64,000 bases of DNA from Lewinellaceae bacterium (GTDB taxonomy: Bacteria > Bacteroidota > Bacteroidia > Chitinophagales > Saprospiraceae): NCBI GenBank assembly GCA_016711435.1, contig JADJSY010000036.1, forward strand, positions 1 through 64,000. Reading direction: 5' to 3'. This document shows positions 1 to 8,503 of the stretch, one piece after another (the stretch's first letter is position 1; the number at the start of each line of letters is the position of its first letter). The notes beneath the pieces were generated by a model. That model saw only the letters and a list, made by a program, of their open reading frames with translations, was not told the origin of the DNA and did not search any database. Both the position numbers and the translations under genes were made by a program.

Positions 1-1533
1 CCGTGTTGGGAGCCGTAACCACAAAAGGCCCCGCGGCGGCAACCGTCGTTACCGTATTCGAAGCCTCCCCCGTACAACCTGCCGTAGCCACGTTGTCGCG
101 CACGGTAACCCGGAAATTCAAGGCACGGCCGATGGAGGGGAGTTCTTCCCACATAGGGTTAGTATTACTGAGCACATCTGCAAAGGCAGGGAAATACCTG
201 GAAGGAGATGTAACAGGGTTAAACGACCTGAACATAGGACCGGTTGTGTTGGTCGATAGGATGGGGTTCATTGGCTGGATCGGCGCACTGTAAGCGTCAA
301 TTTGTTCCCAGCAGTACGTCAGACTACCATTGGGGTCTGTTGCCGAAGCCGTTAAAACGAAGGGGGTGGAAATTGGAATCGAGTAGTTGCTCACTGGCGC
401 TACCGTAGGCGCCACATTGGCAATTGCCACCTCCGTTTCACAACCGTTAGTGGCTACGAACGGACGAATTTCAAACAAACTGGCCGTACTGAAATAAGCA
501 TCACTATTGAGCTGAACATCCGGTGCGCAAATACCGGCATACCCCATTATGGTAGATGCAGAGCCCGGCTCTATAGCAGTAGCATTATTGCGGTTACAGC
601 CATTGTTGTATTGGGTATGATTAGCGCCAAACTGGTGTCCCATTTCGTGGGCTACATAGTCAATGTCAAAAGGATCGCCGATAGGCGCGCCGCTTCCGGT
701 AACCCCCCTAGCCTTGTCGGCATTGTCGCAAACACTGAATAAAGATGCCAACCCACCGGAATTGGTACCGAATAGATGACCAATGTCATAATTGGCATTG
801 CCGATTACCGCATCGCAATTCGTCTGATTTTGACCAATCATAGCACCCGGATTACCATTGCTGTATGGGTCAGTACCCGCATCGGTATAAATAATCGAGT
901 TATTGTTCGCAATAATAATCATTCGAACAGCGCAGTCTTTTTCAAAAACGCCGTTCACCCGGTTCATGGTGGTTACCATAGCGGCCTGGGCCCCGGCAAC
1001 TGTGTTTCCATGATAGAAAGTATATTCCCCAGTACAAGCACGGCAAAGCACTGGCAAGGCGTGTAAAGTTCTTGGTGGATAATGCCGCAATCTGGGTCAA
1101 TAAAAAAACCCTTTCGGTGGTACCGCTTGAAACCCAGACATCCAGGCGTACGTCGTCGCAGGTCGCCATATCATCCATAGGTCTTAATGTCCGGGAATTG
1201 TTGCGCCAGGCGGGCTTCCATCATCTTGTATTCAACAATACGGAAATGTTGAAATCCGCCATCCGGCATGGGTAATTGAATGAGAATGGCCGCAGGCTGA
1301 ATAGCCGTCGGCGCTTCCAGCGGAGCCGCCGAAAGCAGGTTTTTCATTCCAGAAACATTCAGAGAAAGTGCGCGATACTTGGAAGGAACGATCTGGCGGG
1401 GGCCTCTTAACATCTCAAATGTTTCCGGAAAATCATTCCAAACATTGGAAATATCAGTTTGAGCGGTAAGCGTCCAGCTGCAAAATAGCAGGCATGTCAT
1501 TATTTTGAATGACATAGGTAAGATTCTTTTCAT
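1..1533 (-). pseudogene. Secreted reprolysin-like metallopeptidase, frameshifted, 3' end outside window
   Basis: The start at 1533 opens with a signal peptide (MKRILPMSFKIMTC...LTAQ) and a propeptide-like stretch that stays in frame to about 1171. An in-frame TGA follows near 1177. Coding continues in other frames (about 1178-1071, then about 1060-1), so at least two or three indels are needed to restore one protein. In the last frame the zinc motif HEMGHQFGANHTQ lies at about 612-650, matching the HExGHxxGxxH signature of reprolysin/M12B-like zincins. It is followed by an Ig-like region that is still open at base 1. Bacteroidota relatives are secreted and often end in a T9SS signal, but that end is not visible here. 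The breaks could be sequencing errors or real decay. The family call rests on the zinc motif and is firm; integrity is uncertain. Confidence 0.8.
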
Positions 1534-1710
1534 GTGATTAGGTGATGATGAGTAAACAAACAGATTAAAATAAAATTATACGCAACATACTGCCAGGCAG
1601 CGCGGCAATATTGTAAAATAAATGCCTAAAAACTGCAATAACTATATCCGGAGACATGGAAATACGCATAAAGGTATGCAACGCCTTCAAATGACTATAT
1701 CTTTTTTATA

Positions 1711-1896
1711 TTAAATTTTAAAAAACCACCAGTCCTTTTTCATCCCCGAAATCTTCGTCGCCGGCGACAACTCCCGGTAATCCTGCACATTGCCTTGTTC
1801 TTGCGGCTTGACGCGTGCATCCTGCAGGAGTTGCGCCGCTTCGGGCCTGAGATTGCGTTTGGGCTGTTCCGAAAAAATGCGCGACCCGGGATCTTC
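1711..1896 (-). pseudogene. Orphan C-terminal coding fragment, family unknown
   Basis: A 61-codon open stretch runs from just after an in-frame TAA at 1897-1899 to a TAA at 1711-1713. It reads like a real protein tail (EQPKRNLRPEAAQLLQDARV and so on, ending GMKKDWWFFKI) but has no plausible start codon. It lies between the metallopeptidase start and the giant-protein terminator repeat. It looks like the 3' remnant of a gene whose 5' part was deleted or is out of frame. I do not recognise the family. Confidence 0.35.
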
Positions 1897-1946
1897 TTAT
1901 TCCCAGGCCGCGCATCGCTCTTATGATGGAGGGTGATAAATTGATT

Positions 1947-2120
1947 GTTGATAAAGGTTGATGAGGTTGATAAGGTTGATGAAGGTTGATAATGGTTGAT
2001 AAGGTTGATGAGGGTTGATAATAGCCGCTCTATAGGGCGAATGCTCTTTTTCGAGTAGCCATTATCAACCTTTATAAACCTTCATCAACCTTCATCAACC
2101 CTTATAAACCTCATCAACCT
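1947..2120. repeat. GGTTGATRA tandem/inverted repeat (family A, copy 1)
   Basis: The left arm (1947-2022) has about eight GGTTGAT units separated by 2-3 bases (AA, GA, GAA, AAT). A ~40-base loop follows, and the right arm (2061-2120) holds the complementary ATCAACC units. The right arm ends exactly at the stop codon of giant gene 1 (2121-2123). In the minus-strand transcript this would fold into a long imperfect hairpin just after the stop, so a terminator or 3'-stabilising role is plausible but inferred. Confidence 0.8.
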
Positions 2121-2534
2121 CTACTTGGACTGAATCATCTTTCTCGTCGCTTTGTCGCTCACGGTTTCCACCGTGTAGTACAAGACTCCGATCGTTGTAA
2201 TCAATTGACGATCAATCGAAAACGTGTTGTATCCTTTCGCAAAGTCACCCTGTTGTGTGAAAATCATACGACCTGTTTCGTCAAATACACGAAGCGTAGC
2301 GTTAGCCGCCTCCGGCAAGTGGAAACCGATGAATGTTTTGTTCACAAACGGGTTCGGCTGGTTTTGGTACAACTCGAAGCCAACACCGCTGATTGTGCTC
2401 GTATTGCCGTTGGTAAAGCGGAAGGCAACATCAAGTCGATCGTTCGTCAGGCTGTAACCCTCTGCTTTCGTGATGCGGCTGGAGACACCCAGCATTTGGC
2501 TGATCAGACCGGCTTTGGTAGCGCGGAATGTCAC
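2121..2534 (-). CDS. Giant protein 1, last piece: cohesin-like end and T9SS C-terminal sorting domain
   Basis: 137 codons from the first Met; true reading is open from about 2588. It completes the cohesin-like domain (FRATKAGLISQMLGVSSRI). It ends in a classic type A T9SS sorting domain: FELYQNQPNPFVNKT, IGFHLPEAANATLRVFDETG, then G.LYYTVET and a basic tail MIQSK. This domain directs export across the outer membrane and surface attachment in Bacteroidota. The stop codon abuts the GGTTGAT inverted repeat. Confidence 0.8.
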   Translation of the reverse strand: MTFRATKAGLISQMLGVSSRITKAEGYSLTNDRLDVAFRFTNGNTSTISGVGFELYQNQPNPFVNKTFIGFHLPEAANATLRVFDETGRMIFTQQGDFAKGYNTFSIDRQLITTIGVLYYTVETVSDKATRKMIQSK

Positions 2535-2588
2535 GGCAAATTCGTTGGCTGCTCCATCTACAGAAGTGGTGATCGCATCGGGGCGAGT

Positions 2589-2879
2589 CTACACAGCGAA
2601 GTTGTCCAGTTTCATGTCTGTTCCAGGTATGATATCCTGTACTTCCAGACCATTCATGTTCATAGTGAACTGGTAACCTTGTACGCGTTCTGCTCCTTTG
2701 AAATTCAGGGTGAATACCTCACCGGCTTTCACCGTGCGGTCTTCTACATCAAATAACATAGTTGCTGCCGTACGATCATCCACCGATTGTAAAGAGTTGG
2801 CTATTACCGTACCGTTTACATCGCCGATTTTTACACCGACAAAATCATCCGCCATGTTATCAGACTGCATATCTGCCAC
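2589..2879 (-). CDS. Giant protein 1, fifth piece: cohesin-like domain, first part
   Basis: The open frame actually runs from just after a TAG at about 2903-2905 down to another TAG near 2589. It reads GDVNGTVIANSLQSVDD, then KAGEVFTLNFKGAERVQGYQ and LEVQDIIPGTDMKLDNF, a beta-sandwich pattern like cohesin-type domains. The paralogue has CAG where this copy has the first TAG, and NFGVFADAITT where this copy has NFAV, stop, TRPDAITT. These stops are not explained by a simple homopolymer slip. Confidence 0.55.
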   Translation of the reverse strand: MADMQSDNMADDFVGVKIGDVNGTVIANSLQSVDDRTAATMLFDVEDRTVKAGEVFTLNFKGAERVQGYQFTMNMNGLEVQDIIPGTDMKLDNFAV

Positions 2880-2944
2880 CGATTTGTTTTCGGGGAAGGC
2901 CGTCTAGAACGGATTGAACGGATCAGCAAATGTGTATGACTTGT

Positions 2945-3706
2945 CTATGAATCTCCACGAAGTGTTGTTCGGCAGTTCGTTGTAGATACCCAGGATCGGT
3001 TGCGGAATTCCACGATGTCGAACGTCGTGATCGAACCGGAACGGTTCGCGTCAGCAGCGATCATTTTGTATGGTGTATTCAATGGCTCCAGACCCAAAAT
3101 GTGCTTGGATACCAACACTAAGTCATACGTGGTTACGCCGTTCAGCGGGTTGTCGTCTTTCGTCGGTGTCAGCGTGTAGTCGCTGTTCATCGGCACTGCA
3201 TTCGGGAACTGGAACAAACCGGTATCGTTGCTGGATTGTGTCAGTACACCTTGTTGACCGGCAGTACTTACGATGGCCAGTTCAACCGATGCATCTTCTA
3301 CTCCCTGTGCATTTTCCGTTGCCAAAGCGCCTGCCACCGTTGCCGTTCCGGCTGTATTGCAACCAACTAAGTTGGCTTGTACGTTGACATAAGCCGTGCA
3401 GAAATCTGCCCTGCCTGCTGCGTCGATCACCCATACTTCCACAGGTACGTTGGTACCCTGGTCATCGCAGGTCACCACGATGCTTTGTGGGGAACCGGCC
3501 GGGAAACTGGTATGGTCGTAGTCGGTATCATCAGCGCGAATAACCGCTACTTTCAGGATGTCGGCCGGTGTGCAGTTGTCTTCAGCGTACAGAAAGAAGT
3601 CGCTTGCCCACAGGGTAGCCATGCCACCGAACATCAGGTTGATGTTCACGTCGGCACAGGCAACTGTCGGAGCCTTGCAGTCGCGGATCGTGAAATGTTT
3701 TCGCAT
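2945..3706 (-). CDS. Giant protein 1, fourth piece: end of HYR-like region, dockerin-like repeat pair
   Basis: 253 codons, continuing FTIRDCKAPTVACADVNINL from the previous frame. A CnaB-like linker follows (GTATVAGALATENAQGVEDA), then two dockerin-type half repeats: GVTTYDLVLVSKHILGL and ADANRSGSITTFDIVEFR. The second would normally continue KLILGIYNELPNN, as in the paralogue, but one A is missing near 3004 and the frame runs out at 2945. The dockerin call rests on the repeated D-L-x-x-x-x-x-H-I-L-G / D-I-V-E-F spacing and is moderately firm. Confidence 0.65.
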   Translation of the reverse strand: MRKHFTIRDCKAPTVACADVNINLMFGGMATLWASDFFLYAEDNCTPADILKVAVIRADDTDYDHTSFPAGSPQSIVVTCDDQGTNVPVEVWVIDAAGRADFCTAYVNVQANLVGCNTAGTATVAGALATENAQGVEDASVELAIVSTAGQQGVLTQSSNDTGLFQFPNAVPMNSDYTLTPTKDDNPLNGVTTYDLVLVSKHILGLEPLNTPYKMIAADANRSGSITTFDIVEFRNRSWVSTTNCRTTLRGDS

Positions 3707-3715
3707 ACCGCTTCG

Positions 3716-6700
3716 TTACCACAACCGTCTTCTGCAATCCACTTGATTTTGTGACGACCATGTGGCAGGTTCGGGTTTTGTACCGCTCCGCCTGCTGTCT
3801 GCCAGATCACTCTCGCGCCAGTCGGCTGTTTGTTCGATGTTGAACGCATACGGGCTGCTGCTCAGGTCAAATCTGCGGACACTGGAAGCGCCGCCGCCAC
3901 CGTAGTTCTGGTTCTGGTAGTTGTTGTAACGTACCCGGCCGTACTGGCCGCCCGGACGTGTCGTGTTCACATCTGCGCTCGAAATAACTGTTTCCATGAT
4001 TCCGTCATTGTCCAGATCGAGGAACAGCAGGTAGCGGAAACGAAGACCGCCAACCGGGGAAATCGTATCGCACAGGTCTTCCGCTGTTACAGAGAGTAAC
4101 GTTTTTTCCGTCTCGCACAGGTTGTGCGATTGGGTGCCGTTATCCCACCACAGGTCGCCGTCGTTCCAGTAGCGCAAGCCATCCGTATCGAAGTTGGAGC
4201 TGTAGTCGCAAGTGTCGATCGGTGTGCAGGTAATCGTCGGTGGCGTTTGGTCGATCACTTTGATGATCTGCTTGTACGTCACACAGTTGTCCGTCGGGTT
4301 CGGGCCGTTCGGGTAAGCGGGACCGTCCCATACCCGTACAGAACGACCTTTATCACGCGGATGATCATAACACGGATCATCAGGTATGTAAGTACACCAG
4401 TTGATCACCGTCCAGGTGCGTTCGATTTTGTAGCAAGCATCCGGTACAACCGTGAAGTACACGTCATCGTAAGATATACCGATCAGTTCGCAACCTTCGT
4501 CGTTCGAGATTTGCGGGTAGCCGAAATCAGGTACGCCTACACAGTTCTCGGTGTCGTCAGCCGGGAACAGGATGTTGTAATCCTGTTCGTTCGTGACTAT
4601 GATGCGCTGTGTGCAACTGCTCGACTGGCCATAGCAATCCCATGCAGTAAAGCGACGGATGATTGTGCCACGGTTGCAAGTAGTATCGAAGGCTGCGCCA
4701 GGGAAACCACTGTAATACGTTTTCTGCGTAGCACCGCACACGCCGGGAATCGCACTCGTACCGGCAGGAATACCCGTTTGACCCTGCGGATTAGCACTCG
4801 TTGGCGGGAACGTGTCCAGGCAGCAGTTGTCCGTTACCGTTGGGTAACCATACGCCCACAGGCTTGGCTCGAAGTTCTCACAGGATACCGTCACATTGGC
4901 CGGTGGCTGGCAGACAGGTTTTACTTTATCCTGTACTTCTACCTGTATCATACATTCATTGTAGATGTATGAACCATCCGGGTATGTCATCCAGTTGCCT
5001 TCCAGGTCAGTCTGATAAACGCGCAGGATCACTGTTTGAGTGGTACCTACCTCGCAGCAGTAGAATTTGATCGAGTCATTTTCTGCAATTGCAATTTCGT
5101 ATTCATCAGAAATATTGTTGCCATTGTAGTCGCAGTTTACAATATCCTTTAAGCCGTCAATACAATCCGTGTAAACATCTTCACCTGAAACAGGCATCCG
5201 GCGAATCGTAAAGTCTACGTCATTACAGTTGTCGTATGACCCCTGGTTGAAAGCGGAAGCCGGCACCCAGGTTACGCCTGCAAACTCGCAGTTGCCATTC
5301 GGTTCGTAGCAGTCGGTAAGGTCATCCGTGCCGATGGCAACAGTTGTAAACTCCGTGCAGGTAGCAACCGGCGGAATAAGATCTTCTACCGTCAGGTTGA
5401 ACGAACAAGTATTATAGTTTCCACAAGCGTCTTTAGCCAGGTATTCTACCCGATGGGTACCAACCGGCAGGCAAGGCGTCGTGCCGAATACGCCCAACGT
5501 ATCGGAAGTCCAGTAGTTATTATTCGGGAAATCAGACAGGTAACCGCTCACAACAAATGTGCTGACCAGTTCATTGGTATATTGATCGTATACAAAGATC
5601 TTAACACCAAGACTATCCACGCGGGAGCAATTATCGGTGATAATTACATCGGGCAGGTTTACCGTAGCGCAGCACTGAGCCGGATTGGTTGCCACCGTTA
5701 TATCTGCGGGGCAGGCTATTTCCGGACCATCTTCGTCCAATACCTTGATCAACTGAATATAATACATCGGGTTGGTAAGCGGAGGTGTCGGCGTATTCGG
5801 CAGGCACCAGTCTACCAATGACCAGGTACGCAATACTTTGAAACTACCGTCACACACTTCGTACACTTCGTCTGTGTAGTTGGCGGCCAGTTCGCAGTAT
5901 GTATTATTCGGGTACACCGGAATGTGCAATCCAAAATCTGCAATGTAAGGCACCCCTGTAATAGAAGGCGAAGGCGTCGGATTGGCAGCGGTAGCCGTAA
6001 AGTCGGAACAGTCAATCGTAACATCCGCAGGAAGCGTAACATCATCGATATGACGGCGTTCAAAGTAGATATACTGGGTGCAGGAAGAGAAATTCCCCCA
6101 GGCATCCCGAACCGTCCAGATACGTTCCACATACGCGCTCAGATCGTTGTCGCTGTCGCAACCCAGATCAAACCAGGTATCCACGAAGGTAAGCGGCTGT
6201 AAAGGTGTGCAGTCGAACACCGTCGGATACGCATTGGTAAAGCCCAGTACGTTTTTCAGATAAGCGGGCGTGTAATTCGTAATAGCGCAGGACAGGGTAA
6301 TATTCGAGCATTCTATCACCGGAGGCAATTTGTCTTCCAGGATAAAGGTGCCCCAGGTGGTATTGCAGGTCATGATATGCTCTGCCTTGAACACGAGGGT
6401 TTGGCCCAGATACGACAGCGGAACCGGATTTGGTATCGGCTGATTCTGGAAGTTGTACACTTTAACCTGGTAGAATCCTCCCAATGGGTAAAATTCTTCC
6501 GTGCATTCATCCGCTTCTCCTTCCAGTACCTGTGTGGAACCGATCAGGGTTTCGCAGTTTTCGCTGATAGAAACATGGAGCAAATCGTTTGCAACCAGGT
6601 TTTGCGTAACCTGCCAGCAATTGCCGAGCAAAGTCGGATCATTTGCCGTACCAAGGTCAGACGGATTGTCCGGGTTGGTACTCATCGCATCCGTACCGGC

Positions 6701-8503
6701 ATCGGAAACATCCGCTGCCACGTATTGCGCGCCACCGTTGAAGAAGTCAGGAATCGGAACACCCTGGAAATTCTGGGCATTACCCGATACCATCGCCTGT
6801 GCTTTCGGATTGACCGGTGCGCCGGCAGCCGTAGGATTTACCTCAAAACGGAACCGGATACATACCTGTTCACCGGGCCACAGCAGACCGCTGGTGCCGT
6901 TAAACAGGTTCTTGTTCACTCCAATACCCGTGTAAGCGCCGTTTAATACCGGATTTTGTTGTGCGGAACTGCTCACAATTTGCGGAGCGCCGTTTGGAAC
7001 AAGTCCCAGGAAAGCGGTACCGTAAGCATTGGCAGCCGCCATGTCCAGCATAGCCTGTATGCTTGCCAAAGGAGCCGTGCTGTTATTCTTCACACACAAG
7101 TCCATGATTACATCAAAATGTCCGCAAATACCGCTGGATGCTTTCTGGAATCCGGTGATGGCAAGGGCCGAAGAGATAACCGGTTCGTCGATAAAGCCGA
7201 AGTCCAGTGAATTATTTTCCTGGTTATCCGGGAAACCGTTTGTGCCGTTTGCATCTTGCAAACCGTTTTCACCTGTCGGCAGGAAGCCGTCGGTCAGGTT
7301 CGGAATGCTGAAAGAAATAGCAGGCGCACCGTCAGAGTCGATATTATCGCCAGGAGCGAGGTTCGGAATCGTCAGAATCTTATCCACCGGGTTGATACCT
7401 GCTGCAACGGCTGCGTTGGTAGCGGTGTATTTATCAGGCAGCAAACGGTAGTTGGTGTTCGGGATCAGGCCGCGGAATTCGTAGCGACCATTTGCATCCG
7501 TCACATCCATATAGACGCGGTCATCGCCGACCGGAGTCGAACTGTTGGAAGCAGTCTGGAAAATTCCGTCTTCACCCGCCCAGGTCAGGTTGATTTTTAC
7601 GTTAGCCAAAGGCATTTCCGTAGCATCTTCGTCGCCTTCGATGTCGGGGTTATCCATCCAGACATAGTTGCCTACCAGCGCCAGCGGAAGTTTGTAGTCT
7701 TCCACTTCACCGGTTGGGAATATGCCGTTACCTGGAATAGCAGGACCGGTAGCCGTCTGACCGCCGCTTTGCGACAAGCGGAAGCGCGCAAACAGGTTGC
7801 CACCATTGAAGGATGCATTGGCAGGTACATCAAAACAGAAGTTCTGATTGCTTACACCGCCATTCGGGATGGCCGCACCTGTTGGAGCAAAATTACCGGT
7901 GGTCAGTTGTTCCGAAGACTGGAACTGGCCGTCGCCGTTGAAGTCGATCCACGCCTGCAGAATGGCCTGGTTGCCCGTAGCGTTGCGAACGGTTACTTTT
8001 ACGCAGGCAGGACTGCCGGGAATCAGTGGCGTCGGGAACGAAATACCGTTCTCGTCATCACCGGCCGGATTGCTGGTACCGAGGGTACCAGGACCAGTAT
8101 TGCCATCGTCGCCGCCGGTCATAAAGCCGGCCATCGCTTCGGGTTGTCCGTCAATATCTACATCGACGCTTGGGCCGAGGTAAAGGTCAGGATTAACTGT
8201 ATGCACAGCACCGTCAGGGCCGGGGTTGTCCGCGCCTTGCGTGGTGCCGTATGTTTCAGGCAAGTCGCCGAAATCAAATCCAAGGTAACCGAAGTCGAAC
8301 GAAAGATTGCCCTGGTTGTCAGGGAAACCATCTATCACCAGCGGGTTGTCGCCCGTACCATTTTCACCGGTCGGCAAGGTGGTTGGCGGGTTTGGAACGG
8401 TGAAGTTTACACCGACCGGATTGTCTGCATCTACAAAATCCTGTGTGTTACCGGCCACATCAATAACGAGCGTAGGAACGTAACCAAACGGTGGAACCAC
8501 CAT
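3716..8503 (-). CDS. Giant protein 1, third piece: last GEVED unit, DUF11-like and Cys-rich HYR-like region
   Basis: 1,595 codons. It opens with the last GEVED unit (DFGDLPETYGTT) and its SdrD-B partner, then a segment like DUF11 (CGHFDVIMDLCVKNNSTAPL...). From about residue 700 a series of ~100-residue Cys-rich segments follows the HYR theme: LPPVIECSNITLSCA, LPADVTIDCSDF, GPEIACPADITVATNPAQCC, PPVATCTEFTTVAIG, KPVCQPPANVTVSCENF, PPTITCTPIDTCDY. The final ~40 residues are out of frame. The paralogue at 22300 reads AFNIEQTLTGARVIW where this one breaks after FNIEQT; a one-base change near 3830 restores it. Correct reading continues in the frame at about 3830-3705. Confidence 0.75.
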   Translation of the reverse strand: MVVPPFGYVPTLVIDVAGNTQDFVDADNPVGVNFTVPNPPTTLPTGENGTGDNPLVIDGFPDNQGNLSFDFGYLGFDFGDLPETYGTTQGADNPGPDGAVHTVNPDLYLGPSVDVDIDGQPEAMAGFMTGGDDGNTGPGTLGTSNPAGDDENGISFPTPLIPGSPACVKVTVRNATGNQAILQAWIDFNGDGQFQSSEQLTTGNFAPTGAAIPNGGVSNQNFCFDVPANASFNGGNLFARFRLSQSGGQTATGPAIPGNGIFPTGEVEDYKLPLALVGNYVWMDNPDIEGDEDATEMPLANVKINLTWAGEDGIFQTASNSSTPVGDDRVYMDVTDANGRYEFRGLIPNTNYRLLPDKYTATNAAVAAGINPVDKILTIPNLAPGDNIDSDGAPAISFSIPNLTDGFLPTGENGLQDANGTNGFPDNQENNSLDFGFIDEPVISSALAITGFQKASSGICGHFDVIMDLCVKNNSTAPLASIQAMLDMAAANAYGTAFLGLVPNGAPQIVSSSAQQNPVLNGAYTGIGVNKNLFNGTSGLLWPGEQVCIRFRFEVNPTAAGAPVNPKAQAMVSGNAQNFQGVPIPDFFNGGAQYVAADVSDAGTDAMSTNPDNPSDLGTANDPTLLGNCWQVTQNLVANDLLHVSISENCETLIGSTQVLEGEADECTEEFYPLGGFYQVKVYNFQNQPIPNPVPLSYLGQTLVFKAEHIMTCNTTWGTFILEDKLPPVIECSNITLSCAITNYTPAYLKNVLGFTNAYPTVFDCTPLQPLTFVDTWFDLGCDSDNDLSAYVERIWTVRDAWGNFSSCTQYIYFERRHIDDVTLPADVTIDCSDFTATAANPTPSPSITGVPYIADFGLHIPVYPNNTYCELAANYTDEVYEVCDGSFKVLRTWSLVDWCLPNTPTPPLTNPMYYIQLIKVLDEDGPEIACPADITVATNPAQCCATVNLPDVIITDNCSRVDSLGVKIFVYDQYTNELVSTFVVSGYLSDFPNNNYWTSDTLGVFGTTPCLPVGTHRVEYLAKDACGNYNTCSFNLTVEDLIPPVATCTEFTTVAIGTDDLTDCYEPNGNCEFAGVTWVPASAFNQGSYDNCNDVDFTIRRMPVSGEDVYTDCIDGLKDIVNCDYNGNNISDEYEIAIAENDSIKFYCCEVGTTQTVILRVYQTDLEGNWMTYPDGSYIYNECMIQVEVQDKVKPVCQPPANVTVSCENFEPSLWAYGYPTVTDNCCLDTFPPTSANPQGQTGIPAGTSAIPGVCGATQKTYYSGFPGAAFDTTCNRGTIIRRFTAWDCYGQSSSCTQRIIVTNEQDYNILFPADDTENCVGVPDFGYPQISNDEGCELIGISYDDVYFTVVPDACYKIERTWTVINWCTYIPDDPCYDHPRDKGRSVRVWDGPAYPNGPNPTDNCVTYKQIIKVIDQTPPTITCTPIDTCDYSSNFDTDGLRYWNDGDLWWDNGTQSHNLCETEKTLLSVTAEDLCDTISPVGGLRFRYLLFLDLDNDGIMETVISSADVNTTRPGGQYGRVRYNNYQNQNYGGGGASSVRRFDLSSSPYAFNIEQTADWRESDLADSRRSGTKPEPATWSSQNQVDCRRRLW

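Larger units (their letters stand above)
1534..2120. other. Intergenic region 1534-2120
   Basis: AT-rich leader of the metallopeptidase gene (about 1534-1710), then the orphan coding fragment, then the GGTTGAT inverted repeat that ends against the stop codon of giant gene 1. No RNA gene was recognised. Confidence 0.6.

Noticed and set aside
2205..2756. A 183-codon plus-strand reading frame
   Set aside because: Antisense shadow of the giant protein 1 C-terminus; composition is dictated by the conserved minus-strand protein.
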